From: Tenodera sinensis | Lineage: Eukaryota; Arthropoda; Insecta; Mantodea; Mantidae | Length of the DNA: 64,000 nt | Assembly (NCBI GenBank): GCA_030765045.1 | Contig: CM060962.1 | Span: forward strand, 169,817,259-169,881,258 | Direction of reading: 5' to 3' | The notes under the pieces: model-generated | Seen by the model: only the letters and a program-made list of their open reading frames with translations | The model's database searches: none | What the model was told of the DNA's origin: nothing | Translations under genes and position numbers: made by a program | Shown: one piece after another, positions 11,870-21,195 of the stretch | Layout: each line of letters starts with the position of its first letter | How positions within the stretch are numbered: position 1 is the stretch's first letter

Positions 11870-12780
11870 TGTCTATTTAGGAATGTAATAAATGATGTTA
11901 CGTTTAACTGCTCCATATCGCTACAACGGTGTATTAGGAGCATTTCTACTGATAAAGTGACAGTTCTTTAAAAATATTTAATAATTCTATGCACTTGCTG
12001 ATAATAGTAAATATCCCACAGTTATTTAATTACTCTGCAGAGTAATTATTTGCTAGTTATGAATAATTCACATTCAGTTTTCAGTAGATTTCTGTGTTGA
12101 TATTTACTTAACGCTATTTAGCAAGACAATGCTACATTTAACTGCCCCTGCATGTACCTTTATGAGGAATATTTTACTAATAATGTGGCAGTTTTTTTAA
12201 ACAAGTGTTACCCATTACATATAATTTTTGCTGACAGTAAATAGCCATAACTACTAAATTATTCTGCACAGTAATCACTAATCATTTACGTGTTGTGAAT
12301 AATTCACATTCAGTTTTCATTGTGATTCTGTTTTGATGTTTACGCACAGATATTCAGGAGGATAATTGGTTACGTTTAATTTCCCTATATCACTGCACAG
12401 GTGGATTGGGAACATTTTACTGAAAGCGTGGCAGTTTTTTTTAAATAAAAGTTACTCATATATACTATTTACTGACGGTGGATGCTGATTTAATTATTCT
12501 GCAGAGTAATTATTTGCTAATTGGGGATAAATCATATCGTTTTTACTATGATTTTGCTTTGAGGTTTACGTAAGTACATTTAGCAAGAGAATGTTACGTT
12601 TAACTGCCCCATAGCGCTGCCTAACTATATTAGGACCATTTTACTGAAAACGTTGCAGTTATTTAAATAAAGACTTACTCGTTTTATGAATGCTGATAGT
12701 AAATAAGCATGTTTTCATTTATTCAGCAGGGTAATTATCCCTTTACACTTATTTGTGGCTTATTCTGCAGCGTAATTGTT
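11870..12780 (+). repeat. Diverged tandem array, ~230-bp unit, 4 copies
   Basis: Four related units, marked by 'GTTACGTTTAACTGC'-type words at 11897, 12131, 12369 and 12593 (spacings 234, 238 and 224). Each unit then has 'TTACTGAnAA...GTGGCAGTT', a 'TGAnAGTAAAT' word and an AATTATTCTGCAGAGTAATTA core. It ends with two extra partial cores near 12720 and 12765. Units are diverged by substitutions and small indels, so this is an old satellite-like array. No ORF is shared between units. Confidence 0.85.
12027..12048. other. 22-bp perfect palindrome in the array core
   Basis: TAATTACTCTG followed directly by its reverse complement, centred on CTGCAG. The third unit (about 12492-12510) keeps most of it; units 2, 4 and the partial ends are degraded. 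It could be a binding site or simply a fragile hairpin. Confidence 0.8.
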
Positions 12781-13254
12781 TTGAATTTCGCTAGGAGACT
12801 GCATTGATTGTGTATATAGGTATATAACCTGGTATATGAAATGTTTGTCAGCGTAAGTAGGTAGGGCTCGTTTTCCTATGGTGCGAGTTCTAGCCTGTTG
12901 AACCTGCAAATATACTCGCTCTCCCCAAAGCTGTTTTGTTTGCATTGGTTTAACTGGTTTTACTTTAATATATTGCTTGAATCCAGGGGACTGGAGGTAA
13001 ATAAATAAGTGTAAAACATATGGGACTTGGGTACTTTCTTGTTCCGTCACTTTTCCTTGCTGGCTTCCTCTGCTATACTCAGTGTGAGATTAGACCAGGA
13101 GTGTGTGTATTTATACGTGTTTGTACTACAGCATGGTTGTACATTCTCAACATGAGTGTGTGTGTGCATATTAGAAACATTTTTTTAAGAAATAAGAATT
13201 CTTGTGGAAAACCTAGACAAAAATTTGATTTTAAATTTCCTGACAAAGCACTTC
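12781..13254. other. No gene seen
   Basis: Unassigned. GT-rich words at 13098-13170. The 118-codon plus-strand reading frame here lacks any recognisable domain and runs into the LINE 3' end. Confidence 0.4.
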
Positions 13255-13805
13255 CGTGTAGGTCTACTGCGGTGACACCGTTCGTATATATAAGGTATTG
13301 CGGTTTGTCTCCGAAATTGGGTTTGCCTAGCATGTTTAACTTGTATTTTCTATTTGGGAGCTTGGTGGATTTTTAGTGCATCATGTTTTATTTATGTTTT
13401 ACATTTTTAGCGTTTTAACTCGTGTTGCACTTTCACTGTTTACACTTTCAATTGTTTCAACTTTCACATTTTAATTTTTAACCTACAGTGCTAGAAGCTT
13501 GAGTTTTTTTTTTTAACATGGTACAGTCTTACCTTTTTAGCGTTTTAACTATTCACTATTTTAGCTCTTGATTTTTTAACTTTTAGGCGTGTTAACTGTG
13601 CAGCTTAGAAGTTTGTTACTTTTGCTGTTTTTATCTTTTGACTTCGGGCCCAAATGAACTCGTCGACGGGCCCTTAAACTCTACTCACTCACACTCACAC
13701 TCAGAGTCACACTCACTCTCACCCACCCACTCTCTCTCACTCACTCTCACTTTCTCTCACTGTCACTCACTCTCACCTACTCTCTCTCACTCTCTCTCAC
13801 TCACT
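13255..13805 (+). mobile_element. LINE 3' end with CACT-type tail
   Basis: Aligns with 15230-15404 plus 16233-16345: 'GCCTAGCATGTTTAACTTG' matches 'GCCAAGCATGCTTGACTTG' at the end of a LINE ORF2. A T-rich untranslated region with repeated TTTTAAC words follows, then 'GCCCAAATGAACTCGTCGAC' and a tail of CACTC repeats (13681-13803). The tail of CACTC and CACT units suggests that members of this family can seed such microsatellites. 5' truncation is expected for a LINE. Confidence 0.65.
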
Positions 13806-13822
13806 TCCGTGTCGAAACACAA

Positions 13823-14137
13823 TAGATCTGTTCCAACAAGCGGTTCCGAACGCGTTCCTAACTAATACGTACCAATATTTTCTTACGCACATGCGCAATT
13901 GAGCACGTTCTGAGAACTAGTTTTTGGAATTTTTTACGGTTGAAACATTACTTGAACCATTAATAATCTGTGATTCTGAATAACCTGAGCACGCGTAGTA
14001 AGCAATAAAATTTTCGCACGTCCAGAATTTGCAGTTCCTACTTTTGTGCAAGAACCGATTTCGTCATGTTGCAATCCACCTTAGGTACATGCTCAGATAA
14101 TTCAGCACTGTTGCTCGATCGTGTTGGAACAAACCTA
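13823..14137. mobile_element. 315-bp MITE-like element with 16-bp TIRs
   Basis: The left terminus TAGATCTGTTCCAACA (13823-13838) is matched by the reverse complement of 14122-14137, TAGGTTTGTTCCAACA: 14 of 16 identical. The inside is non-coding. The flanks do not show a convincing duplication longer than 2 bp, so the superfamily is open. Confidence 0.5.
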
Positions 14138-14444
14138 ATATTGCTCCTAGTGGGTCGGCTTAACAAAACAGTTTCTGTGAATAACAAGAAAAGCTAATAA
14201 AACCATGGCGTTCTTACGATTGAGAAAACACTTGACTAAATTGGTGCTGTCTTGGTACGCAGTCCTAGAAAATCTCTGAGATGTTTGGGTCACAGATAGG
14301 AATTTCGAAAGGATCAGAGAATTTACTCAAATTAAAGCCCTATGTCATTTCAGTAATTCTTAAATTAAGTATACAGATTATGAAAAACCACTTCGATTCT
14401 GAAACTGGGTGTTAGCCAAGCTTAATAGCAGGGAAACTGATTCA
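14138..14444. other. No gene seen
   Basis: Unassigned sequence between the MITE and the mariner remnant. It may contain decayed 5' mariner sequence, but no helix-turn-helix motif is readable. Confidence 0.35.
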
Positions 14445-15033
14445 AGAATATTTTATTTTCCGATGGGGCGTGATTTCATATACACGACCATGTAGCGTCA
14501 CGTAATAACAGGTATTGGTCCTCATATACACCAGATATTATTTACGACGCCCCACTACACCACGAAAAATAGGAGTGTGGTAAGCTATTAGTAGGTACTA
14601 AAAGAATTAATTGTGTTATTTTGTATTTTTTATGCGATTAACAGTGATAACTATATGCGACTAAATTTTGAAGCCAGTATGTGATGAACTAACATACGAG
14701 GAACGTTTAACGGCATATAATTTCAGCAGGATGATGTCACAGCCCATACTGGTAATGAATGCATGAGTGAATTGCGCCGTATATACGCCCAAAGACTTAG
14801 CATGGATTTGTGGCTTGCTCCATCCCCGAATCTAACGTGTTGCGGCCTTTATTTTCGGGGATCAATGAAAAATAAAGTATACCACTAATCCTCACACACT
14901 TGAGGAACTTAAATGTTGTAACACAAGCTAGGTCCGTTAGTGCTAAGGAACTGATTTAAGTGGTTACTAATTTCATAAGATGTGAAATATGCATAGTAGA
15001 ATTTGGTCAGCACTTCCAGCATCACCTATGATC
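14445..15033 (+). pseudogene. mariner-type transposase, C-terminal part
   Basis: Decayed DDE transposase of the Tc1/mariner superfamily. The frame reads 'FSDGA*FHIHDHVASRNN RYWSS', matching the canonical F-S-D-E-A-W-F-H block with Trp mutated to a stop and the first catalytic Asp kept (near 14460). Then 'FQQDDVTAH' holds the second catalytic Asp (near 14735). 'SPNLTCCGLYFRGSMKNKVY' is the third motif with its Asp changed to Asn. It ends with 'GQHFQHHL' and a stop at 15033, the usual C-terminus. The N-terminal DNA-binding half is not recognisable. Several stops and frame changes are present. Confidence 0.8.
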
Positions 15034-15069
15034 TAGACACATCATACGCGCGCCACTCACGGACATCCT

Positions 15070-15404
15070 TTGCGTGTCTGTCCGACGTGGGTGAAACCAC
15101 TGTCCCTGTCCCATGTATTCCTTGATTGTTCCAGATACTCTCATGGGCGCCAGTCAGTCCATAGGCCTGAGGCTAACACTTTCTTCGATTTTAGGAAACG
15201 ACCTGGTGGCCGTGGAGAAGGCAGTGTACTTGCCCGAATAGGATTCGCCAAGCATGCTTGACTTGTATTTTATTTTTCGGAGCATTTTATTCTTTAAGGT
15301 TGTGATATCCTTACCATTCCAATCCTTTAGACGTTTAGCATTTTAACCTTTTACTGTTTTATCAAACAGTTTCTTGCTTTTACCGGTTTGTCACTTTTAT
15401 CTGT
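15070..15404 (+). pseudogene. LINE ORF2 C-terminus and 3' UTR
   Basis: Translation gives 'CPTWVKPLSLSHVFLDC', matching the C-x2-C-x5-H-x4-C motif found near the end of Jockey/I-type ORF2 proteins with the second Cys lost. 'TFFDFRKR' and 'RIGFAKHA' then lead to a stop at 15261. The T-rich UTR resumes after the R1 insertion, at 16233-16345, and ends 'GCCCAAATGACCTAG..GACGGGCACTCACTCACTC'. Same family as 13255-13805. Confidence 0.65.
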
Positions 15405-16232
15405 CTTATCTTTCATTTTTACTGTCTTGTATTCCACCTACAAATTCGATGTCGATATTTCAACGGAAATATATGTTTTGAGCCCCTCCCCCCTGAATCC
15501 AAAAAAGCATGTATAGAAAGAGGTCTGTCAATCTGTGGACAACATACCTCAAAAACAAAAGGTCGGTTAAAAACTAAAGTTGGTGTTTAAGTTTAATGTC
15601 TTTCAAGAATGCTACAGGAACATTTTGAAGAAGCTTCACCCTAAACTACACTTTACCTGGAACATTTTTCGAAAATTTTGGTTTCCTTGAAAATGGCTCT
15701 GACAATTTTGATTAAAATGCCATATGTTTGAGATAGTTTTATGACAAAATTAAATGTACATCTTAAATTTTCCGGCTATAGCCCCGGTAGTTGTATTTAC
15801 TCTGGACTTTTGCATAAGTGTTAAACCGTAAGAGAGAGACCAAATATTACTATACAAAAATGTAGAACTTACTAAAATACACAATTTATGTCTGAATAAA
15901 CTTTTTTGTAGAGTGAACCATTTTGGATATTTGCCTTGTTATTTGTGTGAGTGTTGGAGAACTTATACTGCTGTCAAATATAATAAGGTTATTCATTTTC
16001 TTATATGTTAAGCGTGCAAAAGAACGGAATCTCAAAGCTTTAAACGATTTGACTATCGCGCAAAGCCTACTGTAATCTCATATTCTCCTTGCACCTACAA
16101 GGAAATAAGCATTAAGATAATTTCTGCAAATGTTTATCTCAACTAACACGAAGAAGATATAGGAATAAGAGTTTGTAAGAATGGTTAGTACAAGAGTAGA
16201 GAAAGTCATGTGGGTGCAACACATCAGATTTT
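15405..16232 (+). mobile_element. R1 repeat inserted in LINE 3' UTR
   Basis: Plus-strand R1 copy aligning over its whole length with 24635-25545 and 55670-56505: 'AACGGAAATATATGTTTTGA', 'AAAATGGCTCTGACAATTTT', 'TACTATACAAAAATGTAGA' and 'GAGTAGAGAAAGTCATGTG'. The LINE tail continues on both sides. The start is a little eroded, so the left TIR is not intact. Confidence 0.65.
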
Positions 16233-16345
16233 TTTTTTAGTTTTTTGCCTTTGAAACTTAACTTTTTTTTTAGTTTTACTATTTGTCGTTTGATTTAGAG
16301 CCCAAATGACCTAGTTGTCGACGGGCACTCACTCACTCTTCCATA
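16233..16345 (+). mobile_element. LINE 3' UTR, distal part
   Basis: Continuation of the LINE interrupted by R1: T-rich words, then AGCCCAAATGACCTAGTTG and GTCGACGGGC, then CACTCACTC. It matches 13560-13690. Confidence 0.6.
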
Positions 16346-18086
16346 ATAACGCTATTATGCACAGCTTTAATAGCTTGTGTCCAATTTCTGCCGAACGCTT
16401 AGGGTACATGAGACTGGGAGTTGTCGCACCAGTGCCACAGACCAGTGGGTAGCAGTTCTCATCAATATTCACCGAGATTCACTGCTATTACTAACCGTAT
16501 TCCGTGTATACGGATTGCATGGCTTAAATTCAGCATTTGAGCAGATATTCTTAAAGGTACCATTAAATCCTTGTTCACGTTTTCTTTAAATAGTTCAAAA
16601 AGTTTGCGAAATTCTATATTTATATTACAAATAGAAAAGTAGATAAATATGCAGTTATGTGCAGAAACATGGTTTTTAAACTAAAGCTCCCAAAATATGA
16701 AAAATAAAATAGCCTTGTTTTATTAGATATACTTATGAAGGACAACATAAATGATGTCATATGTACAAACATTTCTTTCGATCCTTGTTAAAATATTAAC
16801 GACTCTGTCAGAGTGAGAGTAGCTTCATACTTAATGCGCCTAATTACAAGTAAGTAGTTGTTTACAATGAAAACATAAAGTAGACATAATAAGTTTTTAT
16901 ATGAGTACTAGGTATACCAGTACTATGTCCATAACATTTGAGGGAGCTAAAAGAAATAAAAACAAGCATATTTTCATGTGACCAAATTGAAACACACATT
17001 TTCCACTACATACTCTTATGCAGCGTGGCTCAACTTACTGGTGCTACAATAGTTGGTTAACAATGCTTTCGGCGTACTAAAGGAAAGAAAAGCAAATATT
17101 TGTTGTAATTATTTAACAAAAGTTGCGTAAGCCACATCTTGATGCTTTGTATTCGCAAGTTGTGGTTTAGAGAATCGCATAAGTGGACTACTTAGGGGAT
17201 GTGAAAACTAATTTTGTTTAGAGATTTCGCCCATACTGCTCCATTTAATTCAGGCATGGGGAACTGGCACTCTCTGAGCGCATCCTGCTCACGGCCTTAC
17301 ACAGAATGTTTAATAGGTAAAAAAAAATGAAATCCTCTCATACTGTTCCGCGAGTTCCCTGGCCCTGATTTAATGGAATTCACAATTTATTTCTCTCCGT
17401 CCTATTGTCTCATACGCCCGATGTCACACGTTACTGAAGCTTCAGAGATCGTTCGACAAACTCCTGACATTTTTGTATCAGTCAGTAGCTCGCGGCGATT
17501 TTGCATTGAAGTGGAACGAAGCTTGAACTATGCTACTCACATTCATGTGCATGTTGGCACATTCATGTTGGCAGTCCAAAAACCAACTCCTGACAGTTAT
17601 GAACACGAAGAGTGTCAGTGACAATTCTGTTAAAGGTTTGTAACATTGGGGAGTAGGAGAAATAAAAGCTATAGGCGCACTTTTTGTAACATTTTAGGCC
17701 ATAATTTTAAAGTTTCTTGAACATAGTAACTTTATTAGCTATTTTAGTCTAATGGTATATCAATTTTGAAACACCCGAAAAAACGTCATTGAATTATATT
17801 ATAGAAAACATTACAAAACTATTCTGATGACATTTTGGTTTCAAGACGTGTACAAGAGTAAACATGTCGTGTGATTAAGGAGCTGAGTCCAACGGACTAA
17901 TCTGTTTTATTTAGTCCACCGTAAAACCAAAGTTGGTGTTGAAAAATGAATATACAGCATTACCCTTGACAGAAGAACAATTATATTTTATATTTCTTTC
18001 CAAACATCTTGTTGGTGTATGCTCTTGCATTTCACTTAAACATCAAAACAAATATTTTATGCTCAACATTACCCAAATTTATTAAT
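16346..18086. other. No gene seen
   Basis: 1.7 kb of AT-rich sequence. The open frames at 16377-16589 and 17373-17621 carry no domain I recognise. No family shared with the rest of the window was found. Confidence 0.45.
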
Positions 18087-18098
18087 TATAAGTTTGAT

Positions 18099-18343
18099 TG
18101 TTTGTTTGTAGTGTTTAACGCCCGCTTTTACTACTACGGCACCACAGGCGGTGACACTGATGATGCATGGAATGAAGATGGAGCACCGGTGGAATGAGAT
18201 GGCGGGGGAAACCGGAGAACCCGGAGAAAACCCGCCCAGACGCCGCTTCGTCCACCACGAATACCACATGCGGGTCCCTGGGATCGAACCCGGGCCGCCT
18301 AGGTGGTAGGCGAGCGCGCTAACCGCTCGGCCACGGCGCCGCC
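18099..18343 (-). mobile_element. SINE S3, full length with TSDs
   Basis: A 245-bp minus-strand SINE flanked by TATAAGTTTGAT (18087-18098) and TATAAGTCTGAT (18344-18355), one mismatch. The tRNA-like head is at the right end: A box TGGCCGAGCGG and B box GGTTCGATCCC (minus strand, about 18325 and 18280), resembling Leu/Ser-type tRNAs. The body contains GGCGTCTGGGCGGGTTTTC, and the tail is (CAAA)n, seen as TGTTTGTTTG. The near-identical TSD suggests moderate age. Confidence 0.9.
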
Positions 18344-18387
18344 TATAAGTCTGATAGCGATCCCTTAATGGACCTCTTTAATTTCAA

Positions 18388-18471
18388 AATTTTCATTAAA
18401 GGACTGGTCTTCATCCAATCAGACAACTCAATTTTCATTAAAGAACAGGTGTTCTACCAATCAGAGAATTC
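18388..18471. repeat. 42-bp tandem duplication with CCAAT boxes
   Basis: Two adjacent units, each starting AATTTTCATTAAAG (18388 and 18430) and each containing CCAATCAG (about 18415 and 18458). The second is diverged at several positions. They lie 70-150 bp upstream of a small ORF. Confidence 0.7.
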
Positions 18472-18537
18472 CCATGCATCAATGGCAAAGCAATTAATTC
18501 TCGAAACGCAACTAGCGCGAGTTTAGGAAACGCTAAA

Positions 18538-18687
18538 ATGTCGGATACTTCTGACAGTGAGATGCAACTTACACAAAACACACAAATTAACCTCAATAGA
18601 GCATCAACTTCCAAGAATATTGCACTAAGCACAGTCCCGCAAATTAATTTCACTTATTGTACAATAAATAACTTGTACATGAAATAA
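18538..18687 (+). CDS. Candidate 49-aa small ORF, unknown
   Basis: ATG to TAA, 49 codons, starting MSDTSDSEMQL and ending INNLYMK. The product would be acidic and Ser/Thr/Asn-rich, with no signal peptide, no membrane helix and one Cys. Upstream lie two CCAATCAG boxes in a 42-bp duplication, a GCGCGAG word, and an A at -3 before the ATG (CTAAAATG). The stop region overlaps an AATAAA (18682-18687). I do not recognise the protein. It could be a chance frame, the first exon of something larger, or a relic ORF of a transposon. An antisense frame (18438-18653) covers the same DNA, and coding is not proven. Confidence 0.2.
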   Translation: MSDTSDSEMQLTQNTQINLNRASTSKNIALSTVPQINFTYCTINNLYMK

Positions 18688-18942
18688 AGTTTCATCTAAA
18701 ACCATTATATTCAACTTGCCTTTTATTTTTCAATGTTATGTAGCATTTCAAGGTTATCATTTTCATCATGTAGCTGTGACGTGCTGGAGACGAATCGATC
18801 GTTTAGCGCCTGCGCAGAACTCCAAATATCAGCTGATATAATATGTAGGTCATTGTCCCTGATGAGTGTACAACATTTTACAATATTTCAACTGAAAAAT
18901 TAGGTACATGGTCGAGCATAAATTGTCGTATGAAACTTAACT
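18688..18942. other. Short unassigned interval
   Basis: Nothing recognisable. The word TGCGCAGAACTCC at 18808-18822 is a small GC-richer patch. Confidence 0.4.
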
Positions 18943-19045
18943 ACGAGTATAATGGTAATTAAGACGCTTGTATGAAAATTAGGAAACTCACTTCGCTCGT
19001 TTCCTAATATATACTTGTGTCTTAATTACTACCATTATAGTCTCG
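18943..19045. repeat. Hairpin-forming inverted repeat, ~45-bp arms
   Basis: ACGAGTATAATGGTAATTAAG at the left is matched by the reverse complement of the right arm. Both arms end in ATTAGGAAAC around a short loop (ACTCACTTCGCTC). The arms differ by small indels. Probably a MITE core or a palindromic element; no target duplication was established. Confidence 0.6.
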
Positions 19046-19254
19046 TTCCGTAATATACTATTCTGACAGTGTTTTTATTGTTTCCATTTACGAAAATACG
19101 TTTGAGATTCTGAAAATAAACCTGTGCTTTCGTTCTCTAAAATGTTGACACGTAAGTCAGGAAGGTTAGCTGCACTCCTGGCAATGGTTCTAAAATATTA
19201 AAAAGCTAATCAAATTTGCAAAAGATATATGTTTCCAAGACTACAAATATAAAG

Positions 19255-19790
19255 CTTACCAGTATAGCTGGTCCCAGATAAATTTAATTCATTAGGCAAC
19301 AATCGTCGTCACTGTTCGATTCTCAGTTTTCGGTCCACAATAGTAGCTGGGCCCATCAGGACAGTAAAATCTTGGCGAAGCGTGACTTTCTTCGCAATGT
19401 AGTGGCGTTGTGAAATGTATACGACATGGCCTATACTTCGGACCACTTCACTCACTGGGGAGTGGAACACAAGACCTCTCTTTAATCTCTCACAAAAGCA
19501 ACTCACTGTAGTCACAACCTCGGTAATGGAACGCGCCTTATGTCGCACCAGAAATATTCATTAACTCACCTTCTCACAACCAACTTCGTGAGAGCGCTCG
19601 TTTATATAGCCGTTGGAAGTTCCCAGAGCTCCAGAATGTTCGAGAAGAAGGTTATCTGGTTATCTCCGTTAGTGCTTCTGATGTTTACACTGGCGAACGC
19701 GCTGTTTATCTCTCTTTACCTCTGCACTTCTCGTTGGCGATTTACTAATATACCTTGTCCATAGCCGCTGTATCACAATACATTATTTAT
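19255..19790 (-). mobile_element. LTR-like or promoter-bearing unit
   Basis: On the minus strand, a unit starting near TGTGATACAGCGGC (about 19777) contains a strong promoter (next entry). It is followed by about 300 bp of sequence that is GC-richer than its surroundings, ending around 19260. The layout (U3-like region, TATA, transcribed region without an ORF) fits a solo LTR, but no matching second copy or target duplication was found. A host promoter with a non-coding first exon is the alternative. No retroviral-type ORF adjoins. Confidence 0.3.
19601..19647 (-). promoter_or_regulatory. Heat-shock-type promoter: HSE array plus TATA
   Basis: Read on the minus strand: CTTCTCGAACATTCTGGAGC gives four adjoining HSF pentamers (nTTCn nGAAn nTTCn nGAGn), three of them perfect (19628-19647). 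A second half-site pair GGAACTTCC follows at 19615-19623. TATATAAA comes at 19601-19608. HSE close to a TATA box is the arrangement of insect hsp promoters (established knowledge). About 25 bp further on, GAGAAGGTGAGTTA resembles a splice donor. No heat shock protein ORF is present downstream in the window, so what it drives is unknown. Confidence 0.5.
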
Positions 19791-20185
19791 AAGTCAAATT
19801 ACCAATGAGTTCAGGAGATTCCATTATGTACTCGTAAAAGTAAAATAAACTACCAGAACTGACATATCGACTTTGGGATTTTCTCCCTTTCTACCTAGAG
19901 TGACAGTAAACGAGTTGTAGCAAGGGTGCACCTGTGGAATTACTCTCTTGAGCCAACGAAAAATGCTTTTAAAAGCACTTTGTTATCTCCCTCTCGCTAC
20001 GCGCCTCGTCGCAGACTCTCTGTGTTCTGTCCCATAAGTGATGCTTCTAATATTCACATTAATATCAGGACCGAGAGGCAAGGGATTCCAAGATACCAGA
20101 ATACACTGCGATCAGTTAAATAACGATTTTAACACTAACAAATCTTACAAACCTGCATTGTTCAAATGTTTTCTAAGCTGCATTT
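19791..20185. other. No gene seen
   Basis: Unassigned. The 65-codon plus frame at 19926-20123 has no recognisable domain. Confidence 0.4.
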
Positions 20186-21195
20186 AACATTCGGACTACT
20201 AAGTTCCAGGATCAACAGCAACTACCAAGAGGGGTCAAATGAGACCCCTAGCAATAATAATGATCTTTGAATAGAAATTAATGCAAAATATAACATACGT
20301 TAAGTAAATGACGAATATACTTTATTGGTTAATATAAGATATTTAAACAATTGGCCTAGAATGCCGTGACTTTGAATGTAACTCCTCTTTTCATATTAGT
20401 TTTCCTCTATCTCATACACATACATAGAAATTGAGTTACACCTTTAGAAAATCTTATACTCCTTAACGTTTATCTACTGAACAGCACAAAAATAGAAAAT
20501 GAGAACACAACTGACCAAAAAAAAAAAAAAAAAAAAAAAAATGTCTGAGGTTTTTGTTGGTACAGTCCAAACATTTTTACAATACTGCAATCAAAGAAAT
20601 TCAAAGCATCACTTACTGAGTCAGTTCTGTTAGATGTTCCTGTAAATCCTGGAAGCACTCCAAGATATTCCATTTTTGCTCGCATAATTTTTGTCAGTTG
20701 TTTATTTACTACCTGACTGCCTGACTGTCTTTGTTTATTTATTTACTTATTTATCTGCCTATTTGTTTGTTTATTTATTTTAATATTTATTTAAATAAAT
20801 AGTTTTCTCACTTATTTATTTATTTACTTGTTTATTTACGTATTTAATCTAATGCACAGGCTGTTGAACAATTTTTCATCAGTCTACTTGGTTTCCCAAT
20901 ACTATAATTGTCCAAAAATTGTTGAAGAGCCGAGCATGTACTAAGATGTTTTCAGTGTTTAATGGCATCCTCTTATCAGTTATACTATGAATACCATATT
21001 CATCAACACTGTTTTGTATTCCATCTGCTATTTCTTCTAAATTTAACAAATTCTCATTTTCTGATGATTCTGATTCATTGTCACTATTTGGTTGTTCACT
21101 ATCTCTATCGTTCTTATCATGGAAATTACTTCAGTAAGATGCTCCGGGCTATTCAGATCGCATGTATCACAAAAGCTTTTTGACATTTTTATTTC
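20186..21195 (-). pseudogene. piggyBac-type transposase remnant
   Basis: Minus strand. An acidic Ser/Asn/Glu-rich N-terminal stretch reads 'DSEQPNSDNESESSENENL' then 'LNLEEIADGI' (about 21135-21025). After a gap with T/TTTA-rich sequence, 'GVLPGFTGTSNRTDSVSDAL' and 'FFDCSIVKMFGLY' follow (about 20660-20570), resembling the start of the piggyBac DDE domain. At the far end a TTAA (20186-20189) is followed by TTCGGACTACTAAG and the palindromic GGGGTCAAATGAGACCCC, in the style of piggyBac termini. A poly(A) run at 20518-20540 lies inside. The catalytic Asp residues are not found. Assignment is moderate. Confidence 0.45.

Noticed and set aside
19309..19548. 79-codon minus ORF downstream of the HSE promoter
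   Set aside because: It starts at GTG rather than ATG and has no recognisable domain; it may only be a chance frame in an LTR-like unit.
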